Assembly (NCBI GenBank): GCA_963750075.1
Contig: CAVVPG010000006.1
Span: forward strand, 62,001 to 126,000
Direction: 5' to 3'
Source of the DNA: Bog-473 sp963750075
Lineage (GTDB): Bacteria; Actinomycetota; Acidimicrobiia; Acidimicrobiales; RAAP-2
Length of the DNA: 64,000 nucleotides
This document shows, piece after piece, positions 30,884 through 39,653 of the stretch. The number at the start of each line of letters is the position of its first letter. The stretch's first letter is position 1. Position numbers and translations under genes: made by a program. The notes under the pieces are model-generated. The model was not told where the DNA came from, ran no database searches, and saw only the letters and a program-made list of their open reading frames with translations.

Positions 30884-31431
30884 GTGCGACCCCGTTTCTT
30901 CCATCGGCTACTCGGTTCGTCGCGGCAGGAGGCCTGGCCCTCTTCGCGACATCGTGCTCTCGTCGCATCCGGCAACCACGACGGCTCCGATCACGCCTGC
31001 GACGAACACAGGCCTCTGCAAGTTGGTATCTCCATCAGTAGTTGCAACCGCCCTCAGCCAGAGCATGACGTTTCCGGAAACGCTTGCCCACGCTTCACGA
31101 CAGAGTGCATCTATCGTTCGAAAGAAGGGACCGGCACGGCCGTCCTCATCCGGTACGACACCGACTCGAACAGTTCCACTTTTGCCAAATCGAAGAGACA
31201 CTTCGAACGCCGAGGCGAGAAGTTGGGGCCGATCACAGGCCTTGGGCGATCAGGCGTTCTACTTCAGTGAGCAGAGCGGGCAAGTCAGCGTGACGACCGT
31301 GGTTCTTTCGAAGGGACACCTCCAGATGTTGATCACGGGATCCGCGACGCTCGAATCAAATCGGTTCGATTGCTCGCTACGCATTGAACCAGTACGAGGC
31401 CAAGCACTCGCCAGCTTCGTCGTCGAGCTGA
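30884..31431 (+). pseudogene. DUF3558-like lipoprotein (several frameshifts)
   Basis: Pieces in three frames rejoin into a lipoprotein of about 180 residues: VRPRFFHR, then ATRFVAAGGLALFATSC with a lipobox cysteine, SSHPATTTAPIT, GLCKLVSPSVVATALSQSMT, then CIYRSKEGTGTAVLIRYDTD, GPITGLG, DQAFYFSEQSGQVSVTTVVL and IARYALNQYEA to a TGA at 31431. The C-x-L-x-P-x-x-V motif, second cysteine and GLGDQAFY are typical of DUF3558-like actinobacterial lipoproteins. Changes of frame lie near 30908, 30957, 31098, 31247 and 31352. It is transcribed away from the pst string. Either a decayed gene or a victim of base-calling errors. Confidence 0.55.
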
Positions 31432-31907
31432 GCCACCGCGTCCTGGACCATGAGACGACGCCATTCCGTCGGACTGACGCTTTCACCGACGGCGCTGGAT
31501 GCACGACCGCGAGGCCCAAGCCGGCAAGACTGCGTTGATGAATGGGTGCACGATTAGTTTGCGCATGCAATGGACGAAAAGGATCCGGGAGGCAGGCCCC
31601 CTGCGGGCGGGGGCTGACCCTGTTCTCGCCTACCGAGGGGGCACGCCCCGGACAAGGCCCACGGAACAGCAGTCAGCCAGTTGGGCGGAGCCTTCATCTC
31701 GTCGGGCTGAACAGGCGGCTGGGGCGCCGCGAGAGGGTCAATGTGACCTCAAATCCGACTGCCGGACAGCGGATCTGACTCAGCGCGGGGGCCAGAACTT
31801 CCGATAACAGAGAGGTCCCGCACGCACGGAAGCGGCGGGGATTTGGCGCTCTGTGCAGTACGAGTCGGGCTCTAGCGGGAAGCCTGGCGTGCCAATCCCC
31901 ATGTCAC
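31432..31907 (+). other. Intergenic stretch without a recognised gene
   Basis: About 475 bp between the broken lipoprotein and the repeat-GH5 gene. Short open frames here have no family resemblance and skewed composition. I saw no tRNA or clear hairpin. It presumably holds the promoter of the downstream gene, but I cannot point to convincing -35/-10 elements. Confidence 0.5.
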
Positions 31908-31919
31908 TTGGGGGGTTCG

Positions 31920-34250
31920 GTGCTTCGTTTGGGTCGACACGGCGTTGCTCATAGGGTCGACGGAACGTTCAGGATCCGGATTCTGGTCGCCATCGTCGCA
32001 ACGCTCGCGGTCGCCGGCTTGGTGACCGTCCTCGCGCCGCCCGCACCGTCCCAGGCCGGGGCGACGACCAGCGTCTCGACGAGTTGGATCGGGATCGCCG
32101 CCCTCCCCGACGGCGGTGGCTACTGGGTGACGTCCAACAAAGGTGCCGTCGAGCCCTTCGGCAACGCGGTCTCGCACGGCGACATTGCGGGCATCACCCT
32201 CAATCAACCTATTGTCGGAATGGCGGCGACCCCCGACGGCGGCGGCTACTGGCTCGATGCGGCCGACGGCGGAATCTTCACCTTCGGGAACGCCCGGTTC
32301 TGGGGCTCTACCGGCTCACTGCGTCTCAACAAACCCATCGTCGGCATGGCTGGCACCCATGACGGTGGCGGCTACTGGCTGGTGGCATCCGACGGTGGGA
32401 TCTTCGCGTTCGGGGATGCAGCATTCGAGGGATCGATGGGTTCCCACCACCTCAACGCGCGCATTGTCGGCATGGCGCCGACCCACGACGGGCGCGGATA
32501 CTGGTTGGTGGCATCCGACGGAGGGATCTTCGCCTTCGGCGATGCCGCCTTCGAGGGGTCGCTCGGGTCGAGCCCGCCCGCGAGTCCGATCGCCAACATG
32601 ACACCCACACCCGACAACAACGGCTACTGGTTGCTGAGGCAGGACGGCACGGTCTACGGGTTCGGTGACGCCAGCATTCACAGCTCAGCAAGGGGCGGCT
32701 CTGCTCCCGCCACCTCTCTGGCCGCGACACCGTCGAATGGCTATTGGGTCCTGACCGCGGACGGCGCGGTACACCCCTTCGGCGACGCACCGAACTACGG
32801 TTCGCCAGCGATTGGCCCAGTGGCCAGCAGTCCTCCGCCGTCAAAGGAGACGGCGGCGTCCCCACCCTCGACCCCGAGTGGCGGCCCCGGTGGCGGAGGT
32901 TCGAGCGGCGGTGGGGCCAATCCGGTGTCGATACGAGCGCTCACCCCATCGAGCGGGACTGCCGGCGGAGGTGACACCATCGACATCTCGGGTTCTGGGT
33001 TCACAGATGCCACTGCGGTCGACTTCGGCAGCGATGCCTCTTCTGCTTTCACCGTCACCTCGGCCACGACGGTCACCGCCGTGGCCCCCGCCGGGGCGGG
33101 CACCGTCAACGTCCAGGTCGTGACGCCGGCGGGCACGTCGAGTGAGAGCGGGGCATCTCGGTTCACCTACAACCCGACCGGACAGCCCCTAATCACGGCG
33201 CAGGGCCAGCATCTCGAGCTCGACGGGCTGCCCTACACCTTCACCGGAGTCAACGCCTATGAGATCGGCACCGAGGTCGGCGTCAATCCCGGCTGTGGCG
33301 GCCAAGAGTCCGACGCCCAGCTGAACGAACTCTTCTCCTCGCTGCCCCCGAACTCGCTGGTGCGTTTCTGGGCCTTCCAGGACGCCATCGCCACCAACGT
33401 CCACACCGACCAGCTGGACTGGGGCCCCCTTGACCGGGTCTTTGCCGCCGCCGCGGCGCACGGTCAGCGGCTCATCGTGACGCTCACAGACCAAGGTGGG
33501 GTGTGCGACGGCGACCACTGGCAGGACCCGTCGTGGTTTGACGGGGGCTTCATGGATGTCTTCGACAGCCCGTCGAACAGTGATGGGAGTGGCCACACGC
33601 CGCTGTCGTACTGGCAGTACATGCAAGACGTCGTGAACCGGTACAAGAACTCCCCCGCCCTCGGGATGTGGGAACCAATCTCAGAGGCCGAGGCATCGTC
33701 GTGTGACGGCAGTTACTACCCGGGCACATGCTGGGGGCATACCAGCTGTCCCGATGAGGCCGTGGCGGCCGCCGCGCTTCGGCACTTCTTCGACGTCGTC
33801 GGCACCGAGATCCACACTCTCGACCCGAACCACCTGGTGGAGAACGGCCTCCTGGGTGGCGGTCAGTGCGGGACGGAAGGTACCGACTACGACTTTGTCT
33901 CCGCCAGCCCCGGTATCGACGTGCTCTCCTATCACGACTACTACTCGGGAACGCCGATGGGTGGCGACCAGTGGAACGGCATCGCCATGCGCATCGCCCA
34001 GGCCGCGGCCTTAGGCAAGCCGATCATTGCCGGAGAGATGGGGCTCGACGCGGGAACCGTGTCGGGGTGCATGACGCGTGCCGCACGAAGCACAGAGATT
34101 GAGGCCAAGATCCAAGCCCAGATGAATGCGGGCACGAGCGGCGTCCTTATATGGGACTGGCTTCCCGCTCCGAGCGGCCCCTGCAACACTGACACGTTCC
34201 CCGGTGACCCCCTGATGGCGGTCGTGGCGGCCGGCCCGCCGTCGACCTGA
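31920..34250 (+). CDS. Secreted multidomain GH5-like glycoside hydrolase with propeller-like repeats
   Basis: The 776-residue protein has a signal peptide (ILVAIVATLAVAGLVTVLAP), about seven GYWLVASDGGIFAFGDAAF-type repeats (about 32,083-32,811), a Gly/Ser/Pro linker, an IPT/TIG domain (LTPSSGTAGGGDTIDISG) and a C-terminal catalytic domain. The last has GVNAYEIG, WEPISEAE (probable acid/base) and AGEMGLDAG (probable nucleophile), as in GH5 cellulases and beta-mannanases. Start is GTG 31920 after GGGGGG; TTG 31908 is also possible. The repeats match those of the Ig-repeat protein at 22.8 kb, and the GH5 domain is nearly a copy of the one at 41.4 kb. Probably acts on a beta-linked glycan outside the cell. 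Confidence 0.82.
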   Translation: MLRLGRHGVAHRVDGTFRIRILVAIVATLAVAGLVTVLAPPAPSQAGATTSVSTSWIGIAALPDGGGYWVTSNKGAVEPFGNAVSHGDIAGITLNQPIVGMAATPDGGGYWLDAADGGIFTFGNARFWGSTGSLRLNKPIVGMAGTHDGGGYWLVASDGGIFAFGDAAFEGSMGSHHLNARIVGMAPTHDGRGYWLVASDGGIFAFGDAAFEGSLGSSPPASPIANMTPTPDNNGYWLLRQDGTVYGFGDASIHSSARGGSAPATSLAATPSNGYWVLTADGAVHPFGDAPNYGSPAIGPVASSPPPSKETAASPPSTPSGGPGGGGSSGGGANPVSIRALTPSSGTAGGGDTIDISGSGFTDATAVDFGSDASSAFTVTSATTVTAVAPAGAGTVNVQVVTPAGTSSESGASRFTYNPTGQPLITAQGQHLELDGLPYTFTGVNAYEIGTEVGVNPGCGGQESDAQLNELFSSLPPNSLVRFWAFQDAIATNVHTDQLDWGPLDRVFAAAAAHGQRLIVTLTDQGGVCDGDHWQDPSWFDGGFMDVFDSPSNSDGSGHTPLSYWQYMQDVVNRYKNSPALGMWEPISEAEASSCDGSYYPGTCWGHTSCPDEAVAAAALRHFFDVVGTEIHTLDPNHLVENGLLGGGQCGTEGTDYDFVSASPGIDVLSYHDYYSGTPMGGDQWNGIAMRIAQAAALGKPIIAGEMGLDAGTVSGCMTRAARSTEIEAKIQAQMNAGTSGVLIWDWLPAPSGPCNTDTFPGDPLMAVVAAGPPST
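32083..32811 (+). repeat. About seven degenerate 120-130-bp repeats in the GH5 gene
   Basis: Units encode variants of NQPIVGMAATPDGGGYWLDA and GGIFTFGNARFWGST. The first three or four are close to each other; the later ones drift. They are homologous to the six tandem units at 22822-23575. A beta-propeller or surface-binding role is likely for such units. Confidence 0.75.
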
Positions 34251-34421
34251 CCCCATTTGCCATCTGTCGCGTACACACGATCGATCTACCGACGCCTTTC
34301 GGTTCGGCGCCCTCCCTTCCCGCGGTCGGCACACGGTTGCGCCTGGCCCACCGATAGCTCGCTGTTCAACGCCACCGCCTCCCCGGCCTCCGGCTGACCC
34401 AGTTCGAGCACCCGACGTCGC

Positions 34422-35975
34422 TCAGAGGGCGGAGGGAAGGAAACTGGTCAGGGTGCCGAAGAGCAGGTAGAGGCCGGCCGCCCACAACGGAACGAGAATG
34501 AACCACTTTCCGACTGCCTCGAACCACATGCCAAACCGGCGATACGACAACGCAAGGAGAAGCAGCAGGCACACCTCCACCCCGACCGCTGGGAGCAATG
34601 GCCAATTCCAACTGGCGGTGACAGGATTGACCACGTGGTACGCGAGGTGCTTGACGGGCACCACCGGCCCAGCCAGTGGCTGCTTGAGCATCCCCACGGC
34701 CACGAGTCGTTGGGATGCAGAGAATTCCGGGTTGCACGTCGTAAGCGTGATCCTGTTGTCCCCGAAGTAATTGAGGACCCCGACGTCGCGGGGTGACACG
34801 GCCTGGGGTGTGCCCGACACGACATACGTCAGGTTCTGACCAAACGTCGTGGTAAGGATGATCCGGTCCCCTGGCACGAGTCGGCCCAGGCCATTGAACG
34901 GGGCCCCGTGGGTGGTGCGATGGCCGGCGATGGCGACGTTGCCCGCTTGTCCAGGCATCGCGGTGCCGATGTAGTGCCCGGGTCCCTTAGACAGGTCGCC
35001 CTCTGTGGTCCCTTCGACGACATACTGGTCCACGCCGATTGCCGGAATCCGTATCTCCGCCACCACCGTCCCGTCGCCCGGGGACGGCACTCGCGTGGCC
35101 GCCGAGATCAGAGATGACTTCGAAGCGTGTAACCCGGCGGCGTGGTTGTGCGCCACCAGTGCGTTGAACTGCGACTTCAGCTGGCTCTGTGCATGGTGCT
35201 GGGCGATCGACGTACCCCACAGCTGCCACACGACGAAGAGCAGGATGATGATGCCGACGTTGCGGACCCAAGTAAAGACGTGGAACCACGGGTGCACGCT
35301 GGTTGTCGGCCCGGTGACGGCAACAACCTCAGGCCCGTCTTCGCGCCCAATCTCCGGTTCCTCTCCCAACGCGGGAAGGACGATCGGCACCTCTGTTGCC
35401 CGGACAAGATCCAACCGCGCCGTCGGGTGCTCGGGCCGCTCCACCGTCGTCGAATCGACCACGGCCGTCGCCGCCGAGACCGGCGGCGCTGCGACCGGCG
35501 CTGCGGGTTCGGCCGGGTCCTGAGCTGGTTCGATCGGGCCAGCGAGCGGCTCGACGGGAACCGAGTCCGGTTCGACAGGGCGAACGACGGGCTCCACGGG
35601 GACGACGATGTCGGCGCCGACCTCGGGAGGGCTCACCGGCGCAACCGCTCCCAACACAGCAGCGCCATTGGCGCCATGGATCGATGGGGACTGCGAAACC
35701 GGCGCATTTGGCTGACGCGAGATGCCCTGCGCCGCCTCCGAGGCCGCTCGGACAATCCTGCCGATCGCGGCCTCGTCGGAAGGCGCTCCTTCTCCCGCTC
35801 GCCAGATCAAATCCCAATCGACATCAGGAATGTCTCCCGGCTGGTTGGTGCCCACTCCGGCTCGCGCCTCGGACACGATCCGCTCAACGAATTCCGCGCA
35901 CATAGCCCAAGCGTCGATGCGCACGTCGCTCCAGCGCTCGGATGCGTCTTCGGTTTCGAGGCGAGGGGTCGTCAC
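34422..35975 (-). CDS. Class E-type sortase with long cytoplasmic N-terminus
   Basis: The 517-residue protein joins surface proteins to the cell wall. The sortase fold (about 300-435) has the catalytic His352 in AIAGHRTTHG, Cys414 in TLTTCNPEF and Arg423 in SASQRLVAVG. A helix (about 238-255) precedes it and two more (about 458-477 and 491-511) follow. The N-terminal ~230 residues are cytoplasmic and include a Pro/Glu-rich segment of VPVEP/PIEP repeats, longer than usual for the family. The GTG start lacks a strong ribosome site. Class E sortases recognise LAxTG, found at the C-termini of two proteins encoded in this window. Confidence 0.85.
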   Translation of the reverse strand: MTTPRLETEDASERWSDVRIDAWAMCAEFVERIVSEARAGVGTNQPGDIPDVDWDLIWRAGEGAPSDEAAIGRIVRAASEAAQGISRQPNAPVSQSPSIHGANGAAVLGAVAPVSPPEVGADIVVPVEPVVRPVEPDSVPVEPLAGPIEPAQDPAEPAAPVAAPPVSAATAVVDSTTVERPEHPTARLDLVRATEVPIVLPALGEEPEIGREDGPEVVAVTGPTTSVHPWFHVFTWVRNVGIIILLFVVWQLWGTSIAQHHAQSQLKSQFNALVAHNHAAGLHASKSSLISAATRVPSPGDGTVVAEIRIPAIGVDQYVVEGTTEGDLSKGPGHYIGTAMPGQAGNVAIAGHRTTHGAPFNGLGRLVPGDRIILTTTFGQNLTYVVSGTPQAVSPRDVGVLNYFGDNRITLTTCNPEFSASQRLVAVGMLKQPLAGPVVPVKHLAYHVVNPVTASWNWPLLPAVGVEVCLLLLLALSYRRFGMWFEAVGKWFILVPLWAAGLYLLFGTLTSFLPSAL

Positions 35976-36321
35976 TTCACGTGGGATGGGGGCTCAGGCG
36001 GAGACCTGATGAGCGATCCGCTCCGCGCTGTTGGCCGGCTGCTCGCTGATCATCTCCTGATCGTAGGCCACCCGGAAGGCTTCATTCTGCGGCACGGTCA
36101 CCTGCCCGAAGCCATCGGATTCCTGAGTGCTCACCTCTCTGCAAGTTCCCGCTATTGAGCCTGTACCGCCCCTCGAGCTTCGCCGACTATTCCGTGCTTG
36201 ATCTACGCACAGCACGACGCGCTCGGTAGACGGCTGATGCCTCGGTCGACGGACAGGCTCCCGTAGAACTCGGCGCCGGGTTGACGGTCGGGTGAGGGGG
36301 TGCTCAGGGGTAAGATTCCTG

Positions 36322-37089
36322 GTGACACTGACAAAACACCTGAAAATTGCCCGTCTGTCTCGTGCCCGTCACGCCCGGTTCATCCAAATTGCTTCTTCTA
36401 TCGCAGACGCTCTCATGCACTCGTCCACCGCATACCCGACCTCGGCGCCTTTGGGCGGCTTCATGCCTGAAGACGGCTCCGCGGTGGGCGTTCAGGTCAC
36501 GGCACGAAGCGAACATGTGACCAATATCTCGTCCAAAGGATTGCTGCCTCAGTTGATCGATGTGATGCAGTTGCTCACCGAGGGACAGGCGTTGTTATCA
36601 AGCAAGATTCGGGACGCAATACTCGATTCCACTCTTCAGGCGCCGGTCGTCGAGACCAGCTCGCAGACTGAGCCTTCTGACGTTGCCATCGCGCGTTCCC
36701 TTGTGGCGACCAGTCCCGATCCTTCCGGCGGGATACGCGAAGAGCCCCCGATCGACATTGGCGTCTCAGTTGCGGGACCGACGTCAGTCGATGGCGCCCT
36801 TGGCAATGGTGCTTCACCGAATCCGAGCACCGGCAGCGCTACCGCGCGAGCAGCTGCAACGGCCGCGGGAGCGGGCTCGGCCGAAATTGCTGCCACGGCG
36901 ATGGTCACGCACGCGGGAGCGTCCGCCGATCCTTCAAACGAGACATCGGCTCGGACCGATTGGCTCAGCGCTGCACGACCTGAGAAGACGACCGAGACAC
37001 CATCGAACTCGGACTACAACTTCTTCGACGAGCTCGATGCAAAACTGGCCGACCTGCAAGATCCCCCGGACCGATCCGAAGAGTCCTGA
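36322..37089 (+). CDS. Ala/Ser/Thr-rich protein of unknown function
   Basis: The roughly 255-residue protein is predicted cytoplasmic. An N-terminal helical part (about residues 1-100, with LLPQLIDVMQLLTEGQALLS) is followed by a long low-complexity Ala/Ser/Thr/Gly tract and an acidic C-terminus FFDELDAKLADLQDPPDRSEES. GTG 36322 has GGGGTAAGA before it; GTG/ATG codons at 36292 and 36415 are alternatives. No family recognised. It sits with other lineage-specific genes between the sortase and the insertion sequence. Confidence 0.5.
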   Translation: MTLTKHLKIARLSRARHARFIQIASSIADALMHSSTAYPTSAPLGGFMPEDGSAVGVQVTARSEHVTNISSKGLLPQLIDVMQLLTEGQALLSSKIRDAILDSTLQAPVVETSSQTEPSDVAIARSLVATSPDPSGGIREEPPIDIGVSVAGPTSVDGALGNGASPNPSTGSATARAAATAAGAGSAEIAATAMVTHAGASADPSNETSARTDWLSAARPEKTTETPSNSDYNFFDELDAKLADLQDPPDRSEES

Positions 37090-37129
37090 CTTCGAAACGC
37101 GATCACGCGCAACGAGATGGTCGTAGACC

Positions 37130-38086
37130 TCAGTTCTCGATGTTCACCGAACTGACGTACCAGCCACCCTCAACCTGGGAGACCTTGATCTCGTAGATCG
37201 GGTCGGTCGGCGACGCACCCCCGTTCGGTCCAAAGGTGCACACAATCGGCGTGAACGACGTACTACACCCACGGTCGAGAGCCATTCCGGCGGTATAAGG
37301 CATATGGAAGAGTGCTGCAACCGCCGTCGGTGTCGCCACCGTCAGCGCAGCTGATCGGTTGTTCGTCGACCAATTCGATACCAGGGCCGTCGCCGCCGCG
37401 TCGGCACTGGGGCTGAGCGTTGTGGGGAGCGCCGCTTGGGTCGTGGTCACGATTGCCGATGTCGTCGTCGTACGCGCCGACTGTGCCGGCCCCGTCGATG
37501 GCGCGGCGTTGTCATGCAGGTGCACGTAGGCCAAGCCCAAAGCACTCAAAGCCAACACACCGAACACGACGGCGTAGGCGATCTTCAACGGACGGCTCAT
37601 GGCCTCCCCATCGTGGTGCACGACGCTGGCCTGTGGTCGGTCGATTGTGAGGTTCCTAGGTGACTCCTCCCGGGGCATCGGATGCGCAGCATGCGAGTGA
37701 CTCTCGGTGGCGTCACTCAGTGGCGCGGCGGAAGGATTCGATACCTGAACTTGACCAACCTCCCGCGGTGCAGATGGCGAGGCGGGATCAGGCGTCAGGA
37801 CGACTGCGGGAGCTGGTGGTGGGCTAGACGGGGCCGGGTCAGGAGTCAGGGCGACTGCGGGAGCTAGTGGTGGGCCGGGTACGGCGATTGGCTCCGGCTG
37901 CGGCATCGATGAATCAGGGTCGGATAGATCCGCCGGGGATGGAGGCACGTTCTGGCTCTCCGGGGGTTTGTCGTAGGACCTCTTCCCACCGTCCATGACG
38001 AGCAGGGTCGGCCTTCCGTCTGCCGAGAAGAACCGGAGTTCATGGGTGCCGAAGGGATCGGGCTTCCAGTTGGCGGTGTGGTCCAC
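37130..38086 (-). CDS. DUF2510-like membrane protein with Pro-rich cytoplasmic region
   Basis: The 318-residue protein starts with NWKPDPFGTHELRFF and ends that block with TLLVMDGG, a DUF2510-like module. Then comes a Pro/Ala/Ser-rich tract with two PAVVLTPDPA-type repeats, a single membrane helix (about 168-188) and a ~125-residue extracellular domain with two cysteines and a final EIKVSQVEGGWYVSSVNIEN. The extracellular part looks like small DUF4878/NTF2-type folds, which is tentative. The ATG at 38086 has no strong ribosome site. It is divergent from the coiled-coil gene at 38326. Confidence 0.68.
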   Translation of the reverse strand: MDHTANWKPDPFGTHELRFFSADGRPTLLVMDGGKRSYDKPPESQNVPPSPADLSDPDSSMPQPEPIAVPGPPLAPAVALTPDPAPSSPPPAPAVVLTPDPASPSAPREVGQVQVSNPSAAPLSDATESHSHAAHPMPREESPRNLTIDRPQASVVHHDGEAMSRPLKIAYAVVFGVLALSALGLAYVHLHDNAAPSTGPAQSARTTTTSAIVTTTQAALPTTLSPSADAAATALVSNWSTNNRSAALTVATPTAVAALFHMPYTAGMALDRGCSTSFTPIVCTFGPNGGASPTDPIYEIKVSQVEGGWYVSSVNIEN

Positions 38087-38325
38087 TCTCTCAGGTCATC
38101 TGAAGGATCGGTGGGGTCGCGACGGGTGAAACGCTGACTGTACCCGGGAACGACCCAATTCCACGGGCATGGGCGGCAGGCCGCCATCACGGGCTGCCGG
38201 CAACGTACCGGGAAATCGGTAGGGTGAAGTGGGTGTATTCCGCGTTACGCCAGGATGAACGGCAGGCAAAACCTTCGAATTCCGACTTGTCGGTCGCACG
38301 CTGTCGCGGGTAGGAAGGAGCGGAA

Positions 38326-38970
38326 ATGAGCACCAGGCCTATCGATTCGGTGTTCGACGTTCCTGAGCGTGCCAGAGATGAACACCCGGTAGCTCCAATG
38401 GACCCTTATCCGGGCATAACGATGTCGGCCCCTCCAAATTCCCCCAACGACCCGGATCAACAGGACGGCGACCACCGGGCAGACGTGGCCGGCACACCCG
38501 GAACAGACGTTGAGTGGACCAATGCCGAGTTGCACTCGATCGCCAGCACAATCGAGGAACTGCAACGGCGGCTTGAGGTGGCGAATACGCGGCTCAGCAG
38601 CGTTGCCACGGTGGAAACGACGGAGGTTGAGATCGGGCGCCTTTTCGTCGAGGCGCAGCGGTTTTCCGAAGAATCGTTGTCGAAGCTCGAGCATCGCATT
38701 CACGAGATTCTCTGTGCGGCCGAGGACAAAGCCAAACAGATCCTCACTGAAGCAACCGAGGAGGCGCTCGAGATCCGTCGGCATGCGCAGGAAGCGGCGT
38801 TCATGTCGACGAGGACCGCTCAGGAACTGCAGTCGGCGATTGCCGGCTTCACTACGGTGAACAATCAGCTGGTCAAGGAACTAGGCGCTTTGAACTCGAT
38901 GTTGGCTCCGGCGGACGAACGAGGGATGACCGAAATCGACCCTCCCTTGAACGTGTCCGAAGACAACTGA
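38326..38970 (+). CDS. DivIVA-like coiled-coil protein
   Basis: The 214-residue protein has a disordered, Pro/Asp-rich first 65 residues, then a long coiled coil (about residues 70-190) with ELHSIASTIEELQRRLEVAN, LFVEAQRFSEESLSKLEHRI and AEDKAKQILTEATEEALEIR. The last pattern (A-ILxEA-x-EA-I) is typical of the tail of DivIVA/Wag31-like proteins, which mark poles and guide envelope growth. No N-terminal membrane-binding DivIVA motif is visible. ATG 38326 follows AAGGAG. Confidence 0.6.
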   Translation: MSTRPIDSVFDVPERARDEHPVAPMDPYPGITMSAPPNSPNDPDQQDGDHRADVAGTPGTDVEWTNAELHSIASTIEELQRRLEVANTRLSSVATVETTEVEIGRLFVEAQRFSEESLSKLEHRIHEILCAAEDKAKQILTEATEEALEIRRHAQEAAFMSTRTAQELQSAIAGFTTVNNQLVKELGALNSMLAPADERGMTEIDPPLNVSEDN

Positions 38971-39086
38971 ACGAGACCACCGAAACGCTTGCGGGGCAGG
39001 GTCGCTCCGCAAGAACCGAAGATGGTGAAAACGCCTTGTACACCCGAACGACATGCTCGACGAACGCACGGCCGGAGAACCGTTCG

Positions 39087-39635
39087 TTGACGACTGATTC
39101 CGGCTCTTTCCTTCCCGTTGAAGAGTCGCTCCGCCCGACGTCGGCATCCGCAATTGCGGACTTTGACATCGGATCGATTGAGCTCGTGCGCGAATTCATG
39201 GAGCACATGGTGGCCAAGAACACATCACAGGCGCTCGGAAACGGTCGATCTACCCGATATGCAATCGACTGGGGTGCGGTGGAAGCATCGATCGCTGGCT
39301 CCCGCACGCTCGAACAAGCCATCGGACGGGCAGTTGTCCTTGCGGATCAAGTGTCCCGACGCGTTTGCAATGCCACCGAGTCCGGCGATTCACCCTCGCT
39401 TAGCGCCGATTCACTTAGTGCCAATTCGCTTGGCGCCGATCAACTGAGCGCCGAGGATCCCTTCTTTGCGTTCAGCCTGGCCGACGTGGTCCCTGATTTC
39501 GGCGACGAGAGCCGTTACCGAACGAGGGTGGTGAGGAGGATGGCAAAGGTCTTCGGGACCAGAAGCACGGCGGTGCCTGATTCTGGCACTGTTCTCGGTC
39601 GCCACCTACCGGGCAATGCCGTATTGAACTCTTAG
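39087..39635 (+). CDS. Small protein with pentapeptide-like repeats, ending at the IS boundary
   Basis: The roughly 182-residue protein has a helical region (SIELVREFMEHMVAKN, AIGRAVVLADQVSRRV) and a short run of five-residue repeats SADSL-SANSL-GADQL-SAED (15-bp units near 39402-39456), close to the A(D/N)LxX pentapeptide pattern. TTG 39087 has GGAGAA upstream; TTG 39036 is an alternative. The TAG stop uses the TA of the target duplication and the first G of the insertion sequence, but the original site would also have read TAG. So the insertion left the protein unchanged. No family recognised. Confidence 0.5.
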   Translation: MTTDSGSFLPVEESLRPTSASAIADFDIGSIELVREFMEHMVAKNTSQALGNGRSTRYAIDWGAVEASIAGSRTLEQAIGRAVVLADQVSRRVCNATESGDSPSLSADSLSANSLGADQLSAEDPFFAFSLADVVPDFGDESRYRTRVVRRMAKVFGTRSTAVPDSGTVLGRHLPGNAVLNS

Positions 39636-39653
39636 AGCGCGCGCCATTAGGCG
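39635..39653 (+). repeat. Left terminal inverted repeat of the IS
   Basis: GAGCGCGCGCCATTAGGCG, the left end of the element, 12 nt outside the transposase stop (18/19 identity to the right end). Confidence 0.88.

Noticed and set aside
30312..31538. A 408-codon plus-strand frame across the PHO box and lipoprotein region
   Set aside because: Only stretches of it look like protein; those belong to the frameshifted lipoprotein that begins near 30884.
34251..34421. Terminator between GH5 gene and sortase gene
   Set aside because: Only a 4-bp stem could be seen near the TTTCGGTTCGG stretch, without a T-run.
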